Below are positions 8,054-15,254 of a stretch of DNA of 33,956 nucleotides, one piece after another. The translations under genes were made by a program, and so were the position numbers. The notes below the pieces were generated by a model. That model had not been told where the DNA came from, did not search any database, and was given only the letters and a program-made list of their open reading frames with translations. Positions within the stretch are counted from its first letter, which is position 1, and the number at the start of each line of letters is the position of its first letter. Origin of the DNA: Ascidiaceihabitans sp029251465 (GTDB lineage Bacteria; Pseudomonadota; Alphaproteobacteria; Rhodobacterales; Rhodobacteraceae); assembly GCF_042932805.1 (NCBI RefSeq), contig NZ_CP170638.1, forward strand, positions 1 to 33,956, read 5' to 3'.

Positions 8054-8328
8054 GACGCGTTGCGGTTTTTCTGCGCGTCCACGTAAGATCGTAACACCGC
8101 ATGCATCCGCGTCAGATGGCCGTTGCCTTGGCCTTTGAAGAACTCAAGGATGTCCGGATCAACACGCATGTTGACCTGTTGTTTGGTTTTGGGGGCCTGC
8201 GGCGTGGCCGTGTCCCAAAACCCTTCGGGCATATCCAGTTCAGATGCATCAGCACGCGGGGCTTTGACCTCGCCACGGGCATGCATCGCACGAATGTCTT
8301 CAAGGGAAGCTGTCTTTGTATTTTTCAT
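8050..8328 (-). CDS. brnA: BrnA family antitoxin
   Basis: A 92-residue antitoxin that in the BrnTA family neutralises BrnT and represses the operon as a ribbon-helix-helix protein. Seen: a toxin-facing N-terminal half with MPEGFWDTA, and a C-terminal KQQVNMRVDPDILEFFKGQG segment followed by the helices of a ribbon-helix-helix fold. It overlaps brnT by 29 bp, in the family's usual toxin-first order. Next to repA it most probably stabilises the plasmid by post-segregational killing. Confidence 0.9.
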   Translation of the reverse strand: MKNTKTASLEDIRAMHARGEVKAPRADASELDMPEGFWDTATPQAPKTKQQVNMRVDPDILEFFKGQGNGHLTRMHAVLRSYVDAQKNRNAS

Positions 8329-8572
8329 AGTCTCGTCGACCTCCTTTCCATGCAGCGATCAGACGGATGTTTTCGCCGCGTTTGGTGTGAATGACGACGT
8401 AGGGGGTGTCGTCGATCAAACCTAGGGATATTTGGCGTACTTCTCCGTAATCTGCACGGTCGTCTGTTCTGGTGAGGGTTGGACCCTCGAAAATCAAAGC
8501 GGCGTAGAGGAAATCAACGCCTCGGTCAGTGATTGTGGATTGGCGTTTTTCTTCGTTCCATTCGAACTTCAT
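8300..8572 (-). CDS. brnT: BrnT family ribonuclease toxin
   Basis: A 90-residue BrnT-type toxin, a RelE-like RNase fold. It starts MKFEWNEEKRQSTITDRGVDF, matching the family's FEWDxxK..N..KHG..F opening, and continues with DYGEVRQISLGLIDDTPYVVIHTKRGENIRLIAAW. The C-terminal family block usually reads ISAR+A..+ER..Y; here it is LIAAWKGGRRDYEKY, so the expected arginine is replaced by Trp and the arginines sit later. The toxin may be attenuated or variant. A well-formed promoter lies 97 bp upstream. Confidence 0.9.
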   Translation of the reverse strand: MKFEWNEEKRQSTITDRGVDFLYAALIFEGPTLTRTDDRADYGEVRQISLGLIDDTPYVVIHTKRGENIRLIAAWKGGRRDYEKYKDSFP

Positions 8573-8667
8573 GGTTATGTCCCCGATAGATAATCTTTAT
8601 TGCCTGCATTTATCCTGCCTCACTTGATTGCCTATGCATGTTGATCTATCGCCAACTTCTTACGATA

Positions 8668-8697
8668 TTGTATATACAAGGTGTATGTACAAGTCAA
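8668..8697 (-). promoter_or_regulatory. brnTA promoter with overlapping operator palindromes
   Basis: On the minus strand: -35 TTGACT (8697-8692), 17-bp spacer, -10 TATACA (8674-8669), a near-consensus sigma-70 promoter pointing to brnT. Overlapping it is the perfect 12-bp palindrome TTGTATATACAA (8668-8679), with a second, TGTATGTACA, at 8682-8691. Palindromes over the -10 and spacer are where a ribbon-helix-helix antitoxin such as BrnA would sit. Confidence 0.7.
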
Positions 8698-8708
8698 GAA
8701 GGGTAACT

Positions 8709-9842
8709 TTATAAAGGTGCTGCCGAAAACACCGGCGCTGATCCTGTCTTCACAAACACTTCTGCCAGATCCAATGCTTCTCTGATGCAGACGTCCATGT
8801 CGATGTAGCGGTAGGTGGCGAGGCGGCCGACGAAGCTGACGTTGCTTTGGGCGTTGGCCAGCGCGACGTAGTCGGACAGCAGCGCTTTTTCCTGCACCAA
8901 CCGGATTGGATAGTAGGGGATGTCGTTGTCCCCGCAGTCCCGTGAAAATTCGCGCGAACAGAGCGTTTGCGCGTGGCTTTCCCAAGGCGCGAAATGTTTG
9001 TGTTCGGTGATGCGGGTGTAGGGGACGGATGTGTCGCCGTAGTTCATCACTGGCGTACCTTGGAAATCACCGCTCTGGCGGAAGGTTTCAAAATCGAGCG
9101 TCCGATATCCGAGCCGGCCAAGAGAGTGGTCAAAATACCCGTCCAAAGGCCCTGAGTAAAACAGGTGATCGCCTTTGTGTAGAGCCGCATCGTAGGGCGT
9201 GTTCAGCGATACTTTGATGTTTTCGTGTGCAAGGATCGCCTCGACCATCGCCGTGTATCCGTGGCGCGGCAGGCCCTGATGCGGGTGGGCGAAATAGCTG
9301 TCGTCGTCGGTGAACCGCAGCGGCAGACGTTTGAGGATTGAGGCGGGTAGGGTGCGCGGATCGCAGCCCCATTGCTTGGTCGTGTAGCCTTTGAAGAACG
9401 CCTCGTAGAGTTCGACGCCGATGAAGGCCAGCGCCTGTTCCTCAAAATTCGTGGGCTCCACAATGCTCTTGTCGGCTTTGGTCGCAATAAAGGCTTTGGC
9501 CTCGACGCTATCCATATCGGTGCCAAAGAACTGGTTGATCGTGGACAGGTGGATCGGCATCGCGAACACCTGATCGCCCACAGTCGTCAGCACACGGTGA
9601 CGGTAGGGTTCGAAATCAGCAAAGCGGTTGACGTAGGCCCAAACATCATCGTCACCGGTGTGAAAGATGTGCGGCCCGTAGGCGTGCACCAGCACACCGG
9701 TTTCCGCGTCCCGCGCGGTGTGGCAATTTCCTGCCACATGACCGCGCGCTTCAACGATGTGTACGTCATGCCCCGCCTCGGCCATCGCCCGTGCGATCAC
9801 GGCCCCGGAAAGGCCCGCACCGGCGATGATGATTGAGGACAT
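8709..9842 (-). CDS. glf: UDP-galactopyranose mutase
   Basis: Flavoenzyme converting UDP-galactopyranose to UDP-galactofuranose, the donor for Galf residues in bacterial surface glycans. The 377-residue length is typical. Seen: an N-terminal FAD-binding GAGLSGAVIA at about 8-17 and the family signature stretch around GNCHTARD, HAYGPHIFHT and VWAYVNRF, then the GYTTKQWG segment and the C-terminal FVGRLATYRYIDMD block. ATG at 9842 follows the epimerase stop by 8 bp, so the two sugar-nucleotide enzymes form one operon. With the GT2 at 2921..3907 it makes a Galf pathway. Confidence 0.95.
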   Translation of the reverse strand: MSSIIIAGAGLSGAVIARAMAEAGHDVHIVEARGHVAGNCHTARDAETGVLVHAYGPHIFHTGDDDVWAYVNRFADFEPYRHRVLTTVGDQVFAMPIHLSTINQFFGTDMDSVEAKAFIATKADKSIVEPTNFEEQALAFIGVELYEAFFKGYTTKQWGCDPRTLPASILKRLPLRFTDDDSYFAHPHQGLPRHGYTAMVEAILAHENIKVSLNTPYDAALHKGDHLFYSGPLDGYFDHSLGRLGYRTLDFETFRQSGDFQGTPVMNYGDTSVPYTRITEHKHFAPWESHAQTLCSREFSRDCGDNDIPYYPIRLVQEKALLSDYVALANAQSNVSFVGRLATYRYIDMDVCIREALDLAEVFVKTGSAPVFSAAPL

Positions 9843-9850
9843 GCGCGGCC

Positions 9851-10807
9851 TTACTTTGCGTAATAGCCGTGGGTTTCGCGGATGCCTTCGACAAAGGCGC
9901 GCGCGGTGTCGCCCAGTAGAACTTTGACGTCATCCTTGTTGGCGATCACGTCACGCGGTTCGGTGGCCAGCAATTCTTTGGCAGGGATCTTTTCGTAGTT
10001 CAGACCCTTGCCGGTGACTTCTTCGATGGCGGCGACAACATCCATCAGCGTGGTCGACACGCCCGACCCCAGCATGTTCACCGGATCAGATTGCTCGCCT
10101 GCGCGCAGCTTGTTGGCGAGCGTGGCAATGCCGTAGCCCACATCCCCCGCATAGATGAAATCGCGCGACTGCTGGCCGTCACCGTTGATGAACACAGCGT
10201 CGCCGTTGATGGCGGCGCGGGTGAACGCGTGGATCGCGCTGACCTTGTTGTCCGAGAATTTGCCGTACACGTTGGTCAGGCGGATGATGCGGAATTCACC
10301 GCCGCGCAGCTCGACCAGCTTTTCCAGGATCATTTCCTCGGCCGCTTTGGTCGCGCCGTAAAAGTTTTTCGGGCAGTAAGGCGAAGACACCGACACATCA
10401 AACGTGCCGTCAAACAGCGCACCGGCCGTCGAGATCAGGATGAATTTGTCGCCGGGTTTGACCGCTTCCATCACAAAGCGCGCAGGGTTGGCGATGTTGG
10501 CATCGATGAAATCCAGCGGGCGATCCTTGGATTCAGCAACGCGGGTTTCACCGGCCAGAAATACAAACACACGGCCCTCGCCTGAATCCTCAAGACCGTC
10601 CAGAAATTCGACCGCACCTGCGTCCTCGTAGCTGCCGATAAACGACGGCACATCCAATGCCTCGTAGCCCGGCGCAGGGTTCGTCAGGTTGTCGATCACC
10701 ACAGGGGACAGCCCGTCAAAATCGGGGTTGGTTGCGATGTTCTCGAGAATGTTGCGTCCGACAAAACCAAAGCCACCGATCAGGGCCAAAGTGGATGAAT
10801 TTTTCAT
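9851..10807 (-). CDS. NAD-dependent epimerase/dehydratase (extended SDR), probable UDP-hexose 4-epimerase
   Basis: A 318-residue extended SDR. Seen: nucleotide-binding GGFGFVG at 11-17, the strand FVFLAGETRV, STAGALFDG, and the catalytic Y150-G-A-T-K154. An upstream extension in frame (to 10912) is arginine-rich and lacks SDR character, so ATG 10807 is chosen. Immediately upstream of glf, the economical role is making UDP-galactose from UDP-glucose for the mutase. The substrate cannot be read from sequence, and a dehydratase or other C4 epimerase is possible. Confidence 0.8.
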   Translation of the reverse strand: MKNSSTLALIGGFGFVGRNILENIATNPDFDGLSPVVIDNLTNPAPGYEALDVPSFIGSYEDAGAVEFLDGLEDSGEGRVFVFLAGETRVAESKDRPLDFIDANIANPARFVMEAVKPGDKFILISTAGALFDGTFDVSVSSPYCPKNFYGATKAAEEMILEKLVELRGGEFRIIRLTNVYGKFSDNKVSAIHAFTRAAINGDAVFINGDGQQSRDFIYAGDVGYGIATLANKLRAGEQSDPVNMLGSGVSTTLMDVVAAIEEVTGKGLNYEKIPAKELLATEPRDVIANKDDVKVLLGDTARAFVEGIRETHGYYAK

Positions 10808-10928
10808 GGGTGACGTGCCTTTGTTAAGATGTTTGTGTTTCCCGCAGAAACGTCGCAAAACGTCCGCGCGAGTATGGGAATGCGTCCTATGCCGAAAAGG
10901 TCGAAATTTCAAACAGTCATTTCCGAGA

Positions 10929-10976
10929 CTATCAAGGCTGTAACGCGTTGATAGTGCATAAAGAAGAAACTAAACT
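10929..10976 (+). promoter_or_regulatory. Promoter with overlapping inverted repeat for the GT2-GT4 gene
   Basis: TTGATA (10948-10953), 17-bp spacer, TAAACT (10971-10976) reads toward the gene at 11007. The -35 box lies inside the right arm of a perfect inverted repeat CTATCAA (10929-10935) / TTGATAG (10948-10954), which could be an operator. The region also separates this gene from the divergent epimerase-glf operon. Confidence 0.5.
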
Positions 10977-11006
10977 ATCGCGCAATAAGATACAGTCAGG
11001 ATATCC

Positions 11007-13652
11007 ATGCCCCGTAAGTCTAAGAAAGTCGATTTGTCAGTTGTAGTGACTGTACACTCTGAAACTATCGTTGGTGGACCAACAATGCGGGCGGCAGATG
11101 CATCGATCGATGCGGCCATCGCTGCGGGCTTTAATGTTGAGCGGATTATCGCCCTTGATAACGCCACTCCGCAAACTACCGCCTACTTCACCCAAGACGC
11201 GTTTTCGCACTGGCAACAAGTCGCTCTTCAAGAGGGCGATCTAGGGCGCGCGCGCAACGCCATTATCCGGGGCACAACGGTCGGAGATGCCATCGCATTT
11301 CTGGACGCGGACGACCTGTTTTCGGAAAACTGGCTGGCCGAGGGCATGAAGCGTTTGCGCAAAGCCGAAGCCGAAGGCCAACGCGTGATTGTGCACCCCG
11401 AAGTGAACTGGCTGTTTGATGGTGCCGCGTCGGTCTACTGGAACCCCGAACAGGACGACCCGCTGTTCACGCAGTACTACCTGTACATCATGAACTACTA
11501 CGACAGCCTGTGCCTGACCCCGCGCGAAGTGCACATGGACATCCCCTACGTGCACCGCGACATTCCCGCGGGCCTGTCGTTTCAGGATTGGCAGTTTTCG
11601 ATTGAAACCATGGCCGCAGGCTGGCGCCACGCCACGGCCCCCGACACGATCATTTTCAAACGCCGTCGCGACAATTCGCTGGTCACCGAAAGCCAGGGAC
11701 GGCGCGCGATTGTGCGGGCACTGCCGCCGATGCGTGTCGACAAGATCGCCGCATTGGGCGCGCCTGTGCCGGGCAAACCGGCATGGGATACCCAATCGCC
11801 ATCCGTGGTCCCTGAACCGGACATGCCGGTGCTTGAACGCGGTCCGGCCCCCAAACCGTCAACGCGTCACCGCATGATGAACCAGCTGGGCATGAAAGAA
11901 CTGCCCGGACATCTGATGACCGTGCAAGCCCCCGAAGTGTCGGATCCGCCCCCGAATTACGGCCAACGCTTTGCTGCCCGTGTCGCCCACGCCAAAGGCC
12001 GCGCGATGTACCGCGAAAGCGCCAAAGTCTATGCAGCGATCCTGCCGCATTTCGACGTGGCCTATTACCTCGCGCGCTATCACGACATCATGGATGCGGA
12101 TCGCATGGATCCTGTTGGCCACTGGCTGCGCGTTGGTACCCGTGAAGGGCGCCAACCCACCGCGTGGTTTGACCCCAAGCTGTATCGCGCCCGCTATCCC
12201 GATGTGCGCAAATCCAAGATCAACCCGTTCTACCACTACCTGACCATCGGCAAGGCCGAGGGGCGGATTTGCGCGCCCTTCACCCGCTTTGAAGAAATCG
12301 CCGACGTTCTGGACCTGCCCGCCGCCAAAGCGCAGGACCTGTGGATCGCGCGCTACCACGATCTGCAGGCGCGCCTTGCCCACGGCGAACTGGGCGCACA
12401 AGTGACCAAGGCCGGCGTTTTTGAACCCTTGGTCGAAGTCACGTGGCCACAAGCCTTCCAGATCAAAATCCCTGCGTTCCACTCCGAAGGTGTGGTCAAG
12501 CGTTTGGCCGGTTTGCGTGTCGCCCATGCCCAAGCAGAAGAGCGCACAGCGCGTGCGATCATTCTGGTCAACAAACCCCGTTGGGGTGGCGCGCGCCGCA
12601 TGGAAGGTCACATCGCCGATGCGTTGGTGTCCAAATACGGCGCCGATCAGGTTGTGGTGATTTCCACCGAAGAAAGCGGCAAGATGCCCGAGGGGAAATT
12701 CCCCGAAGGTGTCCGTCACATCGACTTGTGCCAAGCGGTCGCAGGAGAAGTCGGCACCAAACTGAACGACGATTTCACGCAACGCCTGTTGGTCGAAATC
12801 ATGCGCTCGCTCGGGGCCGAGGTCGTGTTCAACGTCAACTCGCGCACCATGTGGCAGGCGATGACGAACTACGGCGATGCGATGGCCGCTTCGATGAAGA
12901 TTATCGGCTGTTTCCTGTGCAACGAACAAACCCGCTACGGCTATTGGACAGGCTACCCGCTGCGCCGTTTCTACCGCACGTTTGACCAGATGTGGGCGAC
13001 CTGCACGGACAGTCAGTTCCTGGTGGATGAACTCGGCGAAAACTTTGTTTTGCCACCCGATCAGGCCAAGCGTGTGCATGTGCTGCGCGGCCCTGTGGAC
13101 ACGTCGTTGTCGATCATCAAACACACGCGCCGCACCCCGCGCGCGCAAGTGTTCTGGGCGGGCCGGATGGACCCGCAAAAGCGGATTGATCTTGCCTTTG
13201 CGGTGGCTGAATTGCTGCCCGACGTGAATTTCCGGATGTGGGGCGACATGGTGATGGGCAAGGGGCAGAACTCTACCCCCAAACCTAAAAATGTGCTGCT
13301 TGAGGGCACCTACACATCGTTCACCGATCTGCCGCTGGATAAGGCCGACATGTGGCTTTACACCTCTGCGTGGGACGGCATTCCGCAGACCTTGCTTGAG
13401 GTTGGCATGACCGGCATTCCGCTGATTGGCACCGCTGTTGGTGGCACACCCGAAGTGCTGCGCGAAGGTCTGGGGGCCGCGATCCCCGAGGATGCAGGCC
13501 CCGAAGCCTACGCCGCTGCGATTTCGGCAGTTCTGGCGGATCCGGCTGCGGCGCGCGCCCGTGCGGCAGCCCTGCGCGAAATGCTTTTGGCCGAACACAC
13601 CACGGCGGCCTACCGCAAAAGCATCGATGCGGCGATTGATGGGCCCGATTAA
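11007..13652 (+). CDS. Large multidomain glycosyltransferase (GT2-like, repeat region, GT4)
   Basis: An 881-residue cytoplasmic transferase. Residues about 8-260 look GT2/GT-A-like (VDLSVVVTVHSETIVGG, DADD at 100-103). The middle (about 345-430) carries two tandem repeats of the FDxxYYLxxY-D...PxxHWLxxGxxEGR type, known from other large polysaccharide glycosyltransferases. From about 515 to the end is a GT4/GT-B domain with VFWAGRMDPQKRID and the donor-site stretch DGIPQTLLEVGMTGIPLIGTAVGGTPEVL. Two catalytic domains in one chain suggest it adds two different sugars in succession. ATG at 11007 has AGGAT just upstream. Linkage and donors are unknown. Confidence 0.85.
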   Translation: MPRKSKKVDLSVVVTVHSETIVGGPTMRAADASIDAAIAAGFNVERIIALDNATPQTTAYFTQDAFSHWQQVALQEGDLGRARNAIIRGTTVGDAIAFLDADDLFSENWLAEGMKRLRKAEAEGQRVIVHPEVNWLFDGAASVYWNPEQDDPLFTQYYLYIMNYYDSLCLTPREVHMDIPYVHRDIPAGLSFQDWQFSIETMAAGWRHATAPDTIIFKRRRDNSLVTESQGRRAIVRALPPMRVDKIAALGAPVPGKPAWDTQSPSVVPEPDMPVLERGPAPKPSTRHRMMNQLGMKELPGHLMTVQAPEVSDPPPNYGQRFAARVAHAKGRAMYRESAKVYAAILPHFDVAYYLARYHDIMDADRMDPVGHWLRVGTREGRQPTAWFDPKLYRARYPDVRKSKINPFYHYLTIGKAEGRICAPFTRFEEIADVLDLPAAKAQDLWIARYHDLQARLAHGELGAQVTKAGVFEPLVEVTWPQAFQIKIPAFHSEGVVKRLAGLRVAHAQAEERTARAIILVNKPRWGGARRMEGHIADALVSKYGADQVVVISTEESGKMPEGKFPEGVRHIDLCQAVAGEVGTKLNDDFTQRLLVEIMRSLGAEVVFNVNSRTMWQAMTNYGDAMAASMKIIGCFLCNEQTRYGYWTGYPLRRFYRTFDQMWATCTDSQFLVDELGENFVLPPDQAKRVHVLRGPVDTSLSIIKHTRRTPRAQVFWAGRMDPQKRIDLAFAVAELLPDVNFRMWGDMVMGKGQNSTPKPKNVLLEGTYTSFTDLPLDKADMWLYTSAWDGIPQTLLEVGMTGIPLIGTAVGGTPEVLREGLGAAIPEDAGPEAYAAAISAVLADPAAARARAAALREMLLAEHTTAAYRKSIDAAIDGPD

Positions 13653-13666
13653 CTGGTCACACTGAT

Positions 13667-13712
13667 TTTTGGCCCCATATCGTCATCCGAGATGCAATTT
13701 ATGGGGCCAAAA
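13667..13712 (+). promoter_or_regulatory. 13-bp perfect inverted repeat covering the photolyase ribosome-binding region
   Basis: TTTTGGCCCCATA (13667-13679) and its exact complement TATGGGGCCAAAA (13700-13712) are separated by 20 bases. The right arm contains the only purine-rich Shine-Dalgarno candidate (GGGG) and ends 2 bases before the ATG at 13715, so folding in RNA would hide the ribosome-binding site. It lacks a U-tract after the right arm, so a standard terminator for the upstream gene is less likely. A protein-binding operator is the alternative. Confidence 0.65.
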
Positions 13713-13714
13713 TT

Positions 13715-15244
13715 ATGAAACTGCGACTGGTCCTTGGCGACCAACTAAGCCCCGATATTTCGAGCCTGTCTGACGTCGACAAAGGCGTCGATGTGATCTG
13801 GATGTGCGAGGTCCGCACTGAGGCGACCTACGTCAAACACCACAAGAAAAAGATCGCGTTCGTGTTTTCCGCGATGCGCCATTTTGCCGATGATCTGCGC
13901 GGGCAGGGGCATGACGTGCGCTATACCACCTACGATGATCCCGAAAACGCAGGGTCATTTCTGGGCGAGATCACGCGCGCGATTGCGCTGACGGGGGCGG
14001 ACGGCGTGATCGTCACCGCCGCGTCCGAATACCGGCTGACATCCCGGATGGAAACGTGGGATTTGGGTGTCCCGCTTGAGATCCGCGACGACGCGCGGTT
14101 TCTGTGTTCAACGGCTGATTTCAACGCGTGGGCGAGCGGGCGCAAACAGCTGCGGATGGAATATTTCTACCGCGAGATGCGGCGCAAATACGGCGTGCTG
14201 ATGCAGGGCGACAAACCCGTTGGCGGGCAGTGGAATTATGACGCCGAGAACCGAAAACCCCCGAAACAGGGTCTGATTGTACCCGCAACTTACACTGCGG
14301 TGCCTGATCAAATCACCACAGATGTGATGGATCTGGTGGCGCGTGAATTCCCTGATCATTTCGGCGATCTTGCGCCGTTCCATTTTGCGGTCACACGGGC
14401 TCAGGCGCTGGATGCGCTCGATGATTTTGTCGCCCACCGCCTGCCCACCTTTGGCGATTACCAAGACGCGATGGTGCAGGGCGAGCCGTGGATGTTTCAT
14501 AGCCACATCAGTTTCTATATCAACTGCGGTTTGCTGGGCGCGCTGGAATGTATCACGCGGGCCGAGCACGCCTATCACACAGGCGACGCACCACTGAACG
14601 CGGTCGAGGGCTTCATCCGTCAGATCCTGGGTTGGCGCGAATACATTCGCGGGATTTATTGGCTGAAAATGCCCGACTACAAATCCGCCAATCACCTGAA
14701 TGCCACGCGCGCGCTGCCGTCGTTTTACTGGGACGCGGACACGCAAATGAATTGCCTGCGCCAATGCGTGACCGAGACCAAACAGAACGCCTACGCCCAC
14801 CACATCCAGCGCCTGATGGTGCTGGGCAATTTTGCGCTGCTGGCAGGGATTGATCCGGACGCGGTGAACGAGTGGTTTTTGCTGGTTTACGCCGACGCCT
14901 ACGAATGGGTCGAACTGCCAAATGTCACCGGCATGGCGCTGTTTGCCGATGGCGGTGTGATGTCGTCAAAACCCTACGCGGCCAGCGGCGCCTACATCAA
15001 CAAAATGTCGGATTACTGCGGGTCGTGCCGCTACAAAGTGACCAAGAAAAACGGCCCCGATGCTTGTCCGTTCAACTATCTGTATTGGGATTTTCTGACC
15101 CGCAACCGCGACACGCTGGAGGGCAATCCGCGCATGGGTCTGATCTACAAAAGCGGCGCGCGGATGAGCGACGAAAAACACGCAGCGATTGCCGATGACA
15201 GCGCGCGGTTTTTCAAAGCGCTAGACGCGGGCGACAAGGTCTAG
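13715..15244 (+). CDS. Iron-sulfur (6-4) photolyase / CryB-type cryptochrome (FeS-BCP family)
   Basis: A 509-residue flavoprotein of the bacterial cryptochrome/photolyase group that holds a 4Fe-4S cluster and repairs (6-4) photoproducts (Agrobacterium PhrB) or affects gene expression (Rhodobacter CryB). Seen: a Rossmann-like N-terminus (MKLRLVLGDQLSP) and cluster cysteines C347, C435, C438 and C451. Their spacing of 88, 3 and 13 matches what I know of the family. C351 is extra. The FeS region reads DYCGSCRYKVTKKNGPDACP. It is not a glycan gene, yet it sits 62 bp downstream of the GT2-GT4 gene on the same strand and may be co-transcribed. Repair enzyme versus photoreceptor cannot be decided here. 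Confidence 0.93.
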   Translation: MKLRLVLGDQLSPDISSLSDVDKGVDVIWMCEVRTEATYVKHHKKKIAFVFSAMRHFADDLRGQGHDVRYTTYDDPENAGSFLGEITRAIALTGADGVIVTAASEYRLTSRMETWDLGVPLEIRDDARFLCSTADFNAWASGRKQLRMEYFYREMRRKYGVLMQGDKPVGGQWNYDAENRKPPKQGLIVPATYTAVPDQITTDVMDLVAREFPDHFGDLAPFHFAVTRAQALDALDDFVAHRLPTFGDYQDAMVQGEPWMFHSHISFYINCGLLGALECITRAEHAYHTGDAPLNAVEGFIRQILGWREYIRGIYWLKMPDYKSANHLNATRALPSFYWDADTQMNCLRQCVTETKQNAYAHHIQRLMVLGNFALLAGIDPDAVNEWFLLVYADAYEWVELPNVTGMALFADGGVMSSKPYAASGAYINKMSDYCGSCRYKVTKKNGPDACPFNYLYWDFLTRNRDTLEGNPRMGLIYKSGARMSDEKHAAIADDSARFFKALDAGDKV

Positions 15245-15254
15245 CGCCACCGCA

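Noticed and set aside
11859..13598. 579-codon open frame on the minus strand
   Set aside because: It is antisense to the GT2-GT4 gene, has no recognisable domain and a His/Arg/Gln-rich composition typical of reverse frames of GC-rich genes.
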